Shown here: piece after piece, positions 55,333-64,000 of the stretch
Numbering within the stretch: the stretch's first letter is position 1
How the letters are laid out: every line of letters starts with the position of its first letter
From: Pseudomonas orientalis
Lineage (GTDB): Bacteria; Pseudomonadota; Gammaproteobacteria; Pseudomonadales; Pseudomonadaceae
Length of the DNA stretch: 64,000 nt
Assembly (NCBI RefSeq): GCF_002934065.1
Contig: NZ_CP018049.1
Coordinates: 1,734,501-1,798,500, forward strand
Direction: 5' to 3'
Program-made: the position numbers and the translations under genes
Notes under the pieces: generated by a model
What the model saw: only the letters and a program-made list of their open reading frames with translations
The model's database searches: none
What the model was told of the DNA's origin: nothing

Positions 55333-56445
55333 ATGAGTGGCAACTTCCTCGCCCTGGCGCAGCCGGGCGTGCAACAACTCTCGCCTTACGTTCCGGGCAA
55401 GCCTGTGGACGAGTTGGCGCGTGAGTTGAATCTGGACCCGTCCAAAATCGTCAAGCTGGCGAGTAACGAAAACCCGCTGGGCCCGAGCCCCAAAGTGTTG
55501 GCGGCGATTCGGGAAGAGTTGGCGGAGCTGACCCGTTATCCCGACGGCAACGGCTTTGCCCTCAAGTCGTTGCTGGCGCAAAAGTGTCGGGTCGAGCTGA
55601 ACCAGGTGACCCTGGGCAACGGCTCCAACGACATCCTCGAGCTGGTCGGCCGGGCCTACCTGGCACCGGGCCTGAACGCGGTGTTCAGCGAGCATGCATT
55701 TGCGGTCTACCCGATCGTCACCCAGGCCGTAGGCGCCGATGCGCGGGTGATTCCGGCAAAGGACTGGGGCCACGATCTGCCGGCGATGCTGGCCGCAATC
55801 GATGCGCAAACCCGCGTGGTGTTTATCGCCAACCCGAATAACCCGACGGGCACCTGGTTCGATGAGCAGGCCTTGAACGAATTCCTGCAGGACGTGCCCG
55901 AGCACGTCCTCGTGGTGCTGGACGAGGCTTATATCGAGTACGCCGAAGGCAGCGACCTGCCGGATGGCCTGGCCTTCCTGGCGGCCTATCCGAACCTGCT
56001 GGTGTCGCGCACCTTCTCCAAGGCCTATGGCCTGGCGTCGCTGCGGGTTGGCTATGGCTTGTCCAGCGCGGTAGTCGCCGATGTGCTGAACCGCGTGCGC
56101 CAACCGTTCAACGTCAACAGCCTGGCCCTGGCGGCGGCCTGCGCGGCGTTGAACGATGCCGATTACCTCGAGGAAAGCCGTCGCCTCAACGAGCGCGGCA
56201 TGCAGCAATTGCAGGACGGTTTTCGCGAGTTGGGCCTGGGCTGGATTGCGTCCAGGGGCAACTTTATCTGCGTCGACCTCGGCCAGGTAGCCGCCCCGGT
56301 CTTTCAGGGTTTGCTGCGCGAAGGCGTGATCGTGCGCCCGGTGGCCAATTACGGCATGCCCAATCACCTGCGCGTCACCATCGGTTTGCCGGCTGAGAAC
56401 AGCCGCTTCCTGGAGGCGTTGGCCAAGGTTCTGGCTCGTGGTTGA
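55333..56445 (+). CDS. hisC: Histidinol-phosphate aminotransferase (HisC2-type)
   Basis: A 370-residue class I/II PLP aminotransferase: KLASNENPLGPSPKV, NPNNPTGTWF, VLDEAYIEYA, and the PLP Lys in TFSKAYGLASLRVGYG. Copies in the pheA-tyrA context act mainly on aromatic substrates as well as histidinol phosphate. 9 bp after pheA; overlaps the next gene by 8 bp. Confidence 0.94.
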   Translation: MSGNFLALAQPGVQQLSPYVPGKPVDELARELNLDPSKIVKLASNENPLGPSPKVLAAIREELAELTRYPDGNGFALKSLLAQKCRVELNQVTLGNGSNDILELVGRAYLAPGLNAVFSEHAFAVYPIVTQAVGADARVIPAKDWGHDLPAMLAAIDAQTRVVFIANPNNPTGTWFDEQALNEFLQDVPEHVLVVLDEAYIEYAEGSDLPDGLAFLAAYPNLLVSRTFSKAYGLASLRVGYGLSSAVVADVLNRVRQPFNVNSLALAAACAALNDADYLEESRRLNERGMQQLQDGFRELGLGWIASRGNFICVDLGQVAAPVFQGLLREGVIVRPVANYGMPNHLRVTIGLPAENSRFLEALAKVLARG

Positions 56446-58684
56446 TTTCACTGCACTGCAACCTGCTGTGCCTATGATCGGTCGCCTGGTGGTGGTCGGT
56501 CTTGGGTTGATCGGTGGATCCTTCGCCAAAGGCCTGCGCGAGAGCGGCCTGTGCGGCGAAGTGGTCGGCGTGGACCTGGACCCGCAGTCGCGCAAGCTGG
56601 CGGTTGAGCTTGGGGTGGTGGATCGCTGTGAGGCGGACCTGGCCATCGCATGCCGGGGCGCCGACGTCATCCAGCTGGCCGTGCCGATCCTGGCCATGGA
56701 AAAGCTGTTGGCGATTTTGGCCGGCCTGGACTTGGGCGGCGCGATCCTCACGGATGTCGGCAGCGCCAAGGGCAACGTGGTGCGCGCGGCGCAAGTGGCG
56801 TTTGGCGAAATGCCGCCGCGCTTCGTGCCGGGACATCCGATTGCCGGTTCCGAGCAGAGCGGAGTGGAAGCGTCCAATGCGCAGCTGTTTCGTCGGCACA
56901 AAGTGATCCTGACTCCGCTTGCGCAGACCGATCCTGCGGCCCTGGCCGTGGTGGACCGGCTGTGGCGCGAGCTGGGCGCGGATGTGGAGCACATGCAGGT
57001 CGAGCGTCATGACGAAGTGCTGGCGGCGACCAGCCATCTGCCGCACCTGTTGGCATTCGGCCTGGTGGATTCATTGGCCAAGCGCAACGAGAACCTGGAG
57101 ATTTTCCGCTATGCCGCCGGCGGCTTCCGCGACTTCACGCGGATTGCCGGCAGCGACCCGGTGATGTGGCACGACATCTTCCTCGCCAATCGTGAAGCGG
57201 TGTTGCGTACCCTCGATACCTTCCGCAGCGACCTCGACGCCTTGCGCGACGCCGTGGATGCAGGCGATGGCCATCAACTCTTGGGTGTGTTCACCCGTGC
57301 GCGGGTGGCGCGTGAACACTTCAGCAAGATCCTGGCGCGGCGCGCCTATATGGAAACCGCGGTGAATGCCGACGAACTGACCTTCATCGCCCGTCCAGGT
57401 GGCCGCTTGAGCGGGCGCATTCGGGTGCCGGGCGACAAGTCGATCTCCCATCGCTCGATCATGCTGGGCTCATTGGCTGATGGCGTGACCGAAGTGGAGG
57501 GCTTCCTTGAAGGTGAGGACGCTCTGGCGACCTTGCAGGCGTTTCGCGACATGGGCGTGGTGATCGAAGGACCGCACCATGGGCGAGTGACAATTCATGG
57601 CGTGGGCCTGCATGGCTTGAAGCCGGCGCCGGGGCCGATCTACCTGGGTAATTCCGGCACGTCCATGCGCCTGTTGTCCGGGCTGCTGGCGGCGCAGCGC
57701 TTCGACAGCGTGCTGACGGGCGATGCGTCGCTGTCCAGGCGTCCGATGAGCCGCGTGGCCAAGCCGTTGCGGGACATGGGCGCAGTGATTGAGACCGGGC
57801 CGCAAGGGTGTCCGCCGCTGACCATTCACGGTGGTCAGGCGCTCAAAGGCATCAATTATGTACTGCCGATGGCCAGTGCCCAGGTGAAATCCTGTGTGTT
57901 GCTGGCCGGACTGTATGCCGAAGGTAAAACCGCAGTGACCGAGCCTGCACCGACCCGCGACCACACCGAGCGCATGCTGCGCGGTTTTGGTTGCCCGGTG
58001 ACCGTGGAGGGCGCGACGGCGTCGGTCGAATCCGGGCATACGTTGACCGCTACCCATATAGAAGTGCCGGGGGATATTTCCTCCTCGGCATTTTTCCTGG
58101 TGGCGGCCACGATTGCCGAGGGTTCCGAGTTGTTGCTCGAACATGTCGGTATCAATCCGACCCGCACCGGGGTGATCGATATCCTGCGCCTGATGGGCGC
58201 GGACATTACCCTGGAAAACCCGCGTGAAGTGGGTGGCGAGCCGGTGGCCGACTTGCGTGTACGCGCCGCTGTGCTCAAAGGCATCGAGATTCCCGAAGCG
58301 CTGGTGCCGCTGGCGATCGATGAATTTCCCGTGCTGTTCGTCGCCGCCGCCTGCGCCGAGGGGCGCACCGTGTTGCGCGGTGCCGAGGAGCTGCGGGTGA
58401 AGGAATCCGATCGCATCCAGGTCATGGCCGACGGTCTGTTGGCGCTGGGTGTGAAGTGTGAACCGACATCTGATGGGATTATCATTGATGGCGGCCCGAT
58501 AGGCGGCGGCGACGTGCATGCCCATGGCGATCACCGCATCGCCATGGCATTGAGCGTGGCGTCGTTGCGAGCGGCGGCGCCGATTCGTATCCGTGACTGC
58601 GCCAACGTTGCTACATCTTTTCCGAACTTTCTTACACTGTGTGCCCATGTCGGCATGCGTGTAGCCCAAGAGGCTCAATTGTGA
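56438..58684 (+). CDS. Fused prephenate dehydrogenase / EPSP synthase (TyrA-AroA)
   Basis: A 748-residue fusion. The N-terminal TyrA part (about 1-300) has the NAD motif [11 protein letters not shown] and [11 protein letters not shown]. The C-terminal AroA part (from about 318) has [35 protein letters not shown] and NPTRTG. The RxHxE, GDKS, SAQxK and NxTR motifs are those used to define class II (glyphosate-tolerant) EPSP synthases. The GTG at 56438 has AAGG upstream and couples to hisC; an ATG at 56474 (MIGRLVVVG) is an equally plausible start. Confidence 0.93.
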   Translation: MVDFTALQPAVPMIGRLVVVGLGLIGGSFAKGLRESGLCGEVVGVDLDPQSRKLAVELGVVDRCEADLAIACRGADVIQLAVPILAMEKLLAILAGLDLGGAILTDVGSAKGNVVRAAQVAFGEMPPRFVPGHPIAGSEQSGVEASNAQLFRRHKVILTPLAQTDPAALAVVDRLWRELGADVEHMQVERHDEVLAATSHLPHLLAFGLVDSLAKRNENLEIFRYAAGGFRDFTRIAGSDPVMWHDIFLANREAVLRTLDTFRSDLDALRDAVDAGDGHQLLGVFTRARVAREHFSKILARRAYMETAVNADELTFIARPGGRLSGRIRVPGDKSISHRSIMLGSLADGVTEVEGFLEGEDALATLQAFRDMGVVIEGPHHGRVTIHGVGLHGLKPAPGPIYLGNSGTSMRLLSGLLAAQRFDSVLTGDASLSRRPMSRVAKPLRDMGAVIETGPQGCPPLTIHGGQALKGINYVLPMASAQVKSCVLLAGLYAEGKTAVTEPAPTRDHTERMLRGFGCPVTVEGATASVESGHTLTATHIEVPGDISSSAFFLVAATIAEGSELLLEHVGINPTRTGVIDILRLMGADITLENPREVGGEPVADLRVRAAVLKGIEIPEALVPLAIDEFPVLFVAAACAEGRTVLRGAEELRVKESDRIQVMADGLLALGVKCEPTSDGIIIDGGPIGGGDVHAHGDHRIAMALSVASLRAAAPIRIRDCANVATSFPNFLTLCAHVGMRVAQEAQL

Positions 58685-59370
58685 ATATCAAAGCACCGGT
58701 GATTACCATCGATGGGCCAAGCGGCTCGGGCAAAGGCACGATCGCCGGCATTCTGGCCAAGCGTCTGGGCTGGTGCCTGCTCGATTCCGGCGCGCTGTAT
58801 CGCCTGCTGGCCTTCGCTGCGCGCAACCATGGCGTCGACCTGACCAACGAAGAATCCCTGAAGCTGCTGGCGGCGCACCTTGACGTCCAGTTCGTCGGCG
58901 CGACGGAAGGTCATCCCCAGCGGATCATCCTTGAAGGCGACGACGTGACCGACGACCTGCGTAACGAGCAAGTCGGTTCCTGGGCCTCCCAGGTTGCCGC
59001 GTTGCCCGCCGTGCGTGATGCATTGCTGCAGCGCCAGCGCGCGTTTCAGGAGCCGCCGGGCCTGGTCGCCGACGGCCGTGACATGGGCACGGTGGTGTTT
59101 CCAGAGGCACCGCTGAAGATTTTCCTGACCGCCAGCGCCGAGGAACGTGCTCGCCGCCGTTACTTGCAGTTGAAGGGCAAAGTCGATGGTGTTAGTCTGT
59201 CGAGTCTGCTAGATGAGATCCGTGCACGCGATGAGCGTGATACCCAGCGTGCGGTAGCCCCGCTCAAGCCGGCGGCTGACGCCATACAGCTGGATTCCAC
59301 GGAGTTGTCCATCGAGCAGGTGCTGGAACGCATCATGAGCGAGATCGCCATTCGCGATATCGCCGGGTGA
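58681..59370 (+). CDS. cmk: Cytidylate kinase
   Basis: A 229-residue (d)CMP kinase with P-loop [10 protein letters not shown] and the CMP-binding [14 protein letters not shown] segment. Starts with GTG overlapping the tyrA-aroA stop (GTGA). The cmk-rpsA order is widely conserved. Confidence 0.95.
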   Translation: MNIKAPVITIDGPSGSGKGTIAGILAKRLGWCLLDSGALYRLLAFAARNHGVDLTNEESLKLLAAHLDVQFVGATEGHPQRIILEGDDVTDDLRNEQVGSWASQVAALPAVRDALLQRQRAFQEPPGLVADGRDMGTVVFPEAPLKIFLTASAEERARRRYLQLKGKVDGVSLSSLLDEIRARDERDTQRAVAPLKPAADAIQLDSTELSIEQVLERIMSEIAIRDIAG

Positions 59371-59372
59371 CC

Positions 59373-59415
59373 AAGAAGGCTGCAGGGGACCAGTCATAGT
59401 CCTGCGGTGCTTCTT
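59373..59415 (+). promoter_or_regulatory. Imperfect hairpin between cmk and rpsA
   Basis: AAGAAG..CTGCAGGGGAC can fold back on GTCCTGCGG..CTTCTT around CAGTCATA. It lies about 75 bp upstream of the rpsA start. E. coli S1 represses its own mRNA through a structured leader, so this could be part of such a leader. There is no T-run, so it is not a good terminator. Confidence 0.4.
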
Positions 59416-59489
59416 CTAATTGAAACTGACCCATACCGTCTGGGGTGTGGAGATGGGCGTATTCTTCGCCCTTATCAACAGGAATTAAA

Positions 59490-61175
59490 ATGAGCGAAAG
59501 CTTTGCGGAACTCTTTGAAGAAAGCCTAAAAACCCTGAACCTTCAGGCAGGCTCCATCATCACCGGTGTTATCGTTGATATCGATTACCAAGCTCGCTGG
59601 GTAACCGTTCACGCTGGTCTGAAGTCTGAAGCTCTGATCCCGCTGGAACAGTTCTACAACGATGCTGGTGATCTGACAATCAATGTCGGTGACGAAGTTC
59701 ACGTTGCTCTGGACTCGGTTGAAGACGGTTTCGGTGAAACCAAGCTGTCCCGTGAAAAAGCCAAGCGCGCTGAATGCTGGATTGTTCTCGAAGCAGCCTT
59801 CGCAGCTGAAGAAGTGGTCAAGGGCGTTATCAACGGTAAGGTTAAAGGCGGCTTCACTGTCGACGTTAACGGCATCCGTGCGTTCCTGCCAGGTTCTTTG
59901 GTCGACGTTCGTCCTGTGCGCGACACCACGCACCTGGAAGGCAAGGAACTCGAATTCAAGGTCATCAAGCTCGACCAGAAACGCAACAACGTTGTCGTTT
60001 CCCGTCGCAGCGTCCTGGAAGCAGAGAACTCCGCCGAGCGTGAAGCTCTGCTGGAATCCCTGCAGGAAGGCCAACAAGTCAAAGGTATCGTCAAGAACCT
60101 CACCGATTACGGCGCATTCGTCGATCTGGGTGGCGTCGATGGCCTGCTGCACATTACCGACATGGCTTGGAAGCGTATCAAGCATCCATCGGAAATCGTC
60201 AACGTTGGCGACGAGATCGATGTCAAGGTTCTGAAATACGATCGCGAACGCAACCGTGTTTCCCTGGGCCTGAAGCAACTGGGTGAAGATCCATGGGTCG
60301 CTATCAAAGCCCGTTACCCAGAAAGCACCCGCGTGACCGCGCGTGTTACCAACCTGACCGACTACGGCTGCTTCGCTGAGCTGGAAGAAGGCGTGGAAGG
60401 CCTGGTACACGTTTCCGAAATGGACTGGACCAACAAGAACATCCACCCTTCGAAAGTCGTACAAGTCGGCGACGAAGTGGAAGTTATGGTTCTGGACATC
60501 GACGAAGAGCGTCGTCGTATCTCCCTGGGCATCAAGCAGTGCAAATCTAACCCATGGGAAGATTTCTCTGGCCAGTTCAACAAGGGCGATAAAATCTCCG
60601 GCACCATCAAGTCGATCACCGATTTCGGTATCTTCATTGGTCTGGACGGCGGCATCGACGGCCTGGTTCACCTGTCCGACATCTCCTGGAACGAAGTTGG
60701 CGAAGAAGCTGTTCGTCGTTTCAAGAAGGGCGACGAGCTGGACACCGTTATCCTGTCGGTTGACCCAGAGCGCGAGCGCATCTCCCTGGGCATCAAGCAA
60801 CTGGAAAGCGATCCGTTCTCCGAGTACGTACAAGAGAATGACAAAGGCGCCATCGTTAAAGGTACAGTGAAAGAAGTTGACGCCAAAGGCGCCATCATCA
60901 CCCTGGCCGACGATATCGAAGCGACTCTGAAAGCCTCCGAAATCAGCCGTGACCGCGTTGAAGACGCGCGCAACGTTCTGAAAGAAGGCCAGGAAGTAGA
61001 AGCCAAGATCATCAGCGTTGACCGCAAGAGCCGCGTAATCCAACTCTCCATCAAGTCGAAAGACGAAGTGGAAGAGAAAGAAGCTATCCAGAGCCTGAAA
61101 TCCGCTCCGGAAGCTGCAACTGGCGAGACCACCATGGCCTCCCTGCTGCGCGAAGCAATGGCTAAGCAGAACTAA
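59490..61175 (+). CDS. rpsA: 30S ribosomal protein S1
   Basis: A 561-residue protein with six S1 RNA-binding repeats (for example [60 protein letters not shown]). It binds mRNA leaders on the ribosome. Codon use shifts clearly towards the highly expressed set (GTT, GAA, GCT-rich) compared with neighbours. Start [13 protein letters not shown] at 59490 with CAGGA upstream. A strong terminator follows. Confidence 0.97.
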   Translation: MSESFAELFEESLKTLNLQAGSIITGVIVDIDYQARWVTVHAGLKSEALIPLEQFYNDAGDLTINVGDEVHVALDSVEDGFGETKLSREKAKRAECWIVLEAAFAAEEVVKGVINGKVKGGFTVDVNGIRAFLPGSLVDVRPVRDTTHLEGKELEFKVIKLDQKRNNVVVSRRSVLEAENSAEREALLESLQEGQQVKGIVKNLTDYGAFVDLGGVDGLLHITDMAWKRIKHPSEIVNVGDEIDVKVLKYDRERNRVSLGLKQLGEDPWVAIKARYPESTRVTARVTNLTDYGCFAELEEGVEGLVHVSEMDWTNKNIHPSKVVQVGDEVEVMVLDIDEERRRISLGIKQCKSNPWEDFSGQFNKGDKISGTIKSITDFGIFIGLDGGIDGLVHLSDISWNEVGEEAVRRFKKGDELDTVILSVDPERERISLGIKQLESDPFSEYVQENDKGAIVKGTVKEVDAKGAIITLADDIEATLKASEISRDRVEDARNVLKEGQEVEAKIISVDRKSRVIQLSIKSKDEVEEKEAIQSLKSAPEAATGETTMASLLREAMAKQN

Positions 61176-61193
61176 GTTCTGTAAGGCTGTAGA

Positions 61194-61221
61194 AAAAGGG
61201 CGACTTCGGTCGCCCTTTTTT
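61194..61221 (+). terminator. Intrinsic terminator after rpsA
   Basis: AAAAGGGCGAC-TTCG-GTCGCCCTTTTTT: an 11-bp stem closed by a stable TTCG tetraloop and followed by a T-run. Confidence 0.92.
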
Positions 61222-61333
61222 GTGCCTGAAATTTGATGAATTAACATCCTCGAACCAAGGCATTCAGCCTGTGGTCAGAACTGGCTATAGTCTTTAAAAG
61301 ACATGTCGCGTTACTGATACGATAAGGGTTTGA

Positions 61334-61618
61334 ATGAACAGGATTATCTTGATACTTGCATTGATCGTACTTGCGGGTTGCTCCAGCACCAGCGCTAAGA
61401 CCCATGCCAAGCGAGGCGTCAGCGGCATAGAGGTCGACTGCTCTGGTCTGGGTAACAAATGGGAGAAGTGCGAAAAGCGCGCTGCTCGCGAATGCAAAAT
61501 GCAGGGCTATAAAGTCATTACCCGATCCAGTGATGCTGCGGATGAAGAGGGCGATTACCCATTCGGCTGGAACCCAGCCGGCGCAGTCACGCGGACGATG
61601 TTAGTGATCTGCAATTAA
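61334..61618 (+). CDS. Small predicted lipoprotein
   Basis: A 94-residue protein with signal MNRIILILALIVLAGC ending in a clear lipobox (LAGC, Cys16). The mature part has four further cysteines (VDCSGLGNKWEKCEKRAARECKMQ.. and the final ICN), which may form disulfides. It lies between rpsA and ihfB. Function unknown; small lipoproteins of this kind occur at this place in related Pseudomonas. Confidence 0.75.
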   Translation: MNRIILILALIVLAGCSSTSAKTHAKRGVSGIEVDCSGLGNKWEKCEKRAARECKMQGYKVITRSSDAADEEGDYPFGWNPAGAVTRTMLVICN

Positions 61619-61750
61619 GGTTTCTGTGTGTTCATGACGGGCGTCTATTCAGCTCGAAGATAACTTGATATACAGGCTGTTCAAATTCATCAAGTCATGC
61701 TAAAACCTTCGAAGCGCTTTTCCTAGCTGCTTGAAAAAGAAGGGAAAAAT

Positions 61751-62047
61751 ATGACGAAGTCGGAGTTGATCGAACGAATTGTCACCCATCAAGGGCTGCT
61801 CTCATCCAAGGATGTGGAGCTGGCTATCAAGACCATGCTTGAGCAAATGTCCCAATGCCTGGCGACCGGAGATCGTATCGAGATCCGCGGCTTTGGCAGC
61901 TTCTCTCTCCATTACCGCGCGCCGCGCGTTGGCCGTAACCCAAAAACCGGCCAATCCGTCAGTCTCGATGGCAAGTTCGTTCCTCACTTCAAGCCGGGCA
62001 AGGAGTTGCGCGATCGGGTGAACGAAGAAGAGGAAGAGGGCGTCTGA
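61751..62047 (+). CDS. ihfB: Integration host factor subunit beta
   Basis: A 98-residue DNA-bending protein. [20 protein letters not shown], the beta-arm tip with the intercalating Pro in [15 protein letters not shown], and an acidic C-terminus (NEEEEEGV). Partner is IhfA, not in the window. The ATG has AAGAAGGGA upstream. Confidence 0.96.
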   Translation: MTKSELIERIVTHQGLLSSKDVELAIKTMLEQMSQCLATGDRIEIRGFGSFSLHYRAPRVGRNPKTGQSVSLDGKFVPHFKPGKELRDRVNEEEEEGV

Positions 62048-62071
62048 GTGTTTTTGGGGTAGGAGAAGCTT

Positions 62072-62314
62072 ATGCGTGGGGTTAAGCGCGTTGTTGCGGT
62101 ATTGATTGCAGTGCTTGCAGCGTTGGTTGTTTTGGCGTTTGTGCTGGAGAACCAGCAGGGTGTTGCGTTGACGTTCCTGGGTTGGAGTACTGCGCAGATG
62201 CCGGTAGCGGTGTTTGTGGTGGCCGCTTTGATTGTGGGGATGGTGATTGGGCCGGTGCTGGGAGTATTTGTGTGCAGGCAGCGGCGGAGGACAGCCGTGA
62301 GTGGTCGAATTTAA
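62072..62314 (+). CDS. lapA: LapA-domain (DUF1049/YciS) membrane protein
   Basis: An 80-residue inner-membrane protein with two TM helices (about 6-26 and 44-68) and the motif FVLENQQGVALTFLGW of the LPS assembly protein A family. LapA works with LapB in control of LPS synthesis in enterics. It starts 25 bp after ihfB, in the usual position, and precedes an O-antigen-type gene. Confidence 0.85.
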   Translation: MRGVKRVVAVLIAVLAALVVLAFVLENQQGVALTFLGWSTAQMPVAVFVVAALIVGMVIGPVLGVFVCRQRRRTAVSGRI

Positions 62315-62734
62315 GTTTGACGTTCTCCTGTCAAGTGCTATGGACGCTGTCCATACGTGACCATCTGTCAGATACAGCATTCGAACCAGCGCCTTCGCCG
62401 TATTCAACGTTTTGCGTAGGTATGGCTATGAGCCTGTATGAGACGCGCGCAACCAGCAATTAATTTTGTGCCATCGTCGCTTTAGGATTCACTGCTAGCT
62501 TCACAGGGATAAGGCGGTTTCGTTGAGCGGATAGGATTAGTCCTACATACAAGTGAAGGCTTGTAATATGCCAGAGAGATGGCAGAATGGAATCTGTTCT
62601 CGATAACAGGCATTTTGTGCGCTCAAAATTTAGCAGAGACGCTGGTTTTGGCGATCATGCAATTAAAATAAAAAAACACGCAATCATGTCTGCATAACGA
62701 GCCCGCAGTTTCTCTTTGAAGGCAGGTCTTTGTT
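62315..62734. other. AT-rich intergenic region before wzz
   Basis: 420 bp without a supported gene. It includes a short inverted repeat TATGGAC-GCT-GTCCATA at 62339-62355. GC falls noticeably from about 62400 on. It probably holds the promoter of the O-antigen cluster. No clear JUMPstart/ops element was recognised. Confidence 0.5.
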
Positions 62735-64000
62735 GTGAGTAGTAGCTTCCGCGTCCCTCCGGTACCTTCGTCTGGTGAAATCGATCTCGCCGCGCTCCTA
62801 AGCGCCGTATGGCAAAAAAAGAAAATCATCATGCTCGCCGCGATTGGTTTCGGTCTGGTAGCTGCATGTTATGCATTTCTGGCAACCCCTCAGTATCAAA
62901 TCAGCAGTGTATTGAAGCCTGCCGCGCTTAACGAACTCGATGCGCTTAATCGCTCAGAGGTTTACAAGCTCCCTCCCAGTGAGGCATTGATCAAAGTGGG
63001 GGCATCTCTTGAGTCTTACGACACTCGGTTAGGTTTTTTTCGAGCTAATCAGAAGCTATTTGAACGTTTCGTGCGACCAGGCCAAACCCTTGAGCAGAGC
63101 TTTGAAGAATTCAACCGTAATTCGATTGAATTGATTTCGCCCGACCCCACTAAAATGGACTCGCTCAGTGCGAATGTACGAATTGAGATGACCTACCCCA
63201 AAGGGGTGGATGGCGTAAGTATTCTCAACGGTTTTGTCGATTACGCTATTGAGGAGGAGCGTCATCAGATAGCTGCCGATATGGACGTGATTGTCAAGAA
63301 CCGGTTAGGTGAACTCAACGGTAAGCTAGCCGCCGCGCGAGCGAATTATGATATTGAAAAAGAGGCTCGAATTGAATCGCTCCGCGAGGCTGATAATTTA
63401 AAGCGTGCTCAACTGCAAGATGAACTTAAGGCATTACGCAATCAGCTGAAAGCTCAGCGCGCCGACCGAATGGCTCAACTTGGCGAAGCTATCGGAATAG
63501 CTGCGTCGCTGGGAATCAAAAAGCCTACAACGCCTTCAGCCATGGGGGACGTAGAAAAGCTTGCGTCTGCGACCACGATGCGCACCGAGATCAACAATCA
63601 GCAAACACCACTTTACTTTATGGGAGTTGATGCATTGGAGGCAGAACGGGCGGCTCTTGTTAAGCGAAAATCCGATGATTTTACAGAGGGCCGAATTGCG
63701 CAGATTGCTAAAGAACTTCAGCTTCTCCAAGCGAATCGCGAGGTGGAGGTGCTGAGTCAGCGTAAAAAAGAGGATCTCTTTTTGGTAGGGGTCCAGCCGC
63801 TTCGTTCCGAAATGGCTCGTCTTCAGGCTCTGAATATAGATATGAGCAGGATTAAGCTGGTAAATGTCGATAAGCTCGCGCTCGAGCCGTTGGCACCTAT
63901 CAAGCCAAAAAGGATACTCATCGTCCTACTCGGTGTTTTGTTGGGCGGCTTGCTTGCGCTACTGGTGGTGGTCTGTCGGTATCTTGTTTCTAGAAATTCG
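62735..64000 (+). CDS. wzz: Wzz-type polysaccharide chain-length regulator, partial (3' end outside window)
   Basis: Frame open from a GTG at 62735 to the window edge (422 codons, no stop). N-terminal EIDLAALLSAVWQKKKIIML leads into TM1 (about 33-51). A long periplasmic coiled-coil region follows (AARANYDIEKEARIESLREA and further Lys/Glu/Gln-rich heptads). The end has the Pro-rich motif LEPLAPIKPKR followed by TM2 (ILIVLLGVLLGGLLALLVVV), the standard Wzz/PCP layout. It sets O-antigen chain length with Wzy. GGCAGG precedes the GTG. The base composition is lower in GC than upstream genes. Confidence 0.85.
   Translation, partial: MSSSFRVPPVPSSGEIDLAALLSAVWQKKKIIMLAAIGFGLVAACYAFLATPQYQISSVLKPAALNELDALNRSEVYKLPPSEALIKVGASLESYDTRLGFFRANQKLFERFVRPGQTLEQSFEEFNRNSIELISPDPTKMDSLSANVRIEMTYPKGVDGVSILNGFVDYAIEEERHQIAADMDVIVKNRLGELNGKLAAARANYDIEKEARIESLREADNLKRAQLQDELKALRNQLKAQRADRMAQLGEAIGIAASLGIKKPTTPSAMGDVEKLASATTMRTEINNQQTPLYFMGVDALEAERAALVKRKSDDFTEGRIAQIAKELQLLQANREVEVLSQRKKEDLFLVGVQPLRSEMARLQALNIDMSRIKLVNVDKLALEPLAPIKPKRILIVLLGVLLGGLLALLVVVCRYLVSRNS

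Noticed and set aside
62339..62460. Small gene in the lapA-wzz gap
   Set aside because: The open frame runs through a short inverted repeat, has no ribosome binding site and gives no recognisable protein.

Overview
The window reads as a chromosomal segment of a Pseudomonas of the fluorescens complex. Support comes from high-GC coding sequence, Pseudomonas-type gene orders (lolCDE, rssB-rssC-tal, mtaD-ubiG-mupP-yciK, gyrA-serC-pheA-hisC-tyrA/aroA-cmk-rpsA-ihfB-lapA-wzz), and many copies of the GTGGGAGGGGGCTTGCCCC palindromic REP sequence that is typical of fluorescent pseudomonads. No rRNA, tRNA, CRISPR array, integrase or insertion sequence was recognised. Species assignment is inference from gene content, not from a search.

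Layout. 1-3738: a partial PilZ-like gene, then the lipoprotein-release ABC transporter lolC-lolD-lolE. 3856-7555: a copper-responsive module that matches the cinRS/cinA/cinQ arrangement (sensor kinase, regulator, cupredoxin, QueF reductase) with a candidate CinR/CopR box. 7693-14275: housekeeping and stress genes, namely a DUF4404 gene, a catalytically degenerate HAD protein, mlaA, a PilZ gene, rssB-rssC, tal and dusA. 14448-17089: a small accessory patch beside the 5' end of dusA, with a BrnT/BrnA toxin-antitoxin pair, an AT-rich gene for an unknown two-TM protein, a DUF6124 gene and a small lipoprotein gene. 17190-25031: an MFS exporter, mqo, a LysR/EamA pair, a YXWGXW-type lipoprotein, a PIN/AbrB toxin-antitoxin pair and ppnN. 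25181-29559: lpxO-like, fabV, an ExoY-family nucleotidyl cyclase toxin gene and a HAD hydrolase.

29556-36687 holds a LysR gene, an argD-like aminotransferase and a purine/nucleoside uptake group: punR-punC, a Tsx-type outer-membrane channel and an NCS2 permease. 36785-44915 is the most striking cluster. A LuxR solo of the plant-associated (PsoR/OryR/PipR) type lies between two proline-iminopeptidase-family genes, and the second peptidase gene heads a full peptide ABC transporter operon. A 20-bp lux-box-like palindrome precedes each peptidase gene. This looks like a plant- or peptide-signal sensing and uptake locus.

45048-62314 is mostly conserved core metabolism. It includes MTA/SAH deamination, ubiquinone and muropeptide-recycling genes, an MtnA homologue whose catalytic cysteine is replaced by glycine, DNA gyrase A, serine and aromatic amino-acid synthesis, cytidylate kinase, ribosomal protein S1 and IHF beta. 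The window ends inside a Wzz-type chain-length gene with clearly lower GC, probably the start of an O-antigen cluster.

REP doublets (REPINs) punctuate the spaces between transcription units. There are two sequence families: nine doublets and two singlets of the GTGGGAGG family, and two doublets of the GTAGGAGC family.
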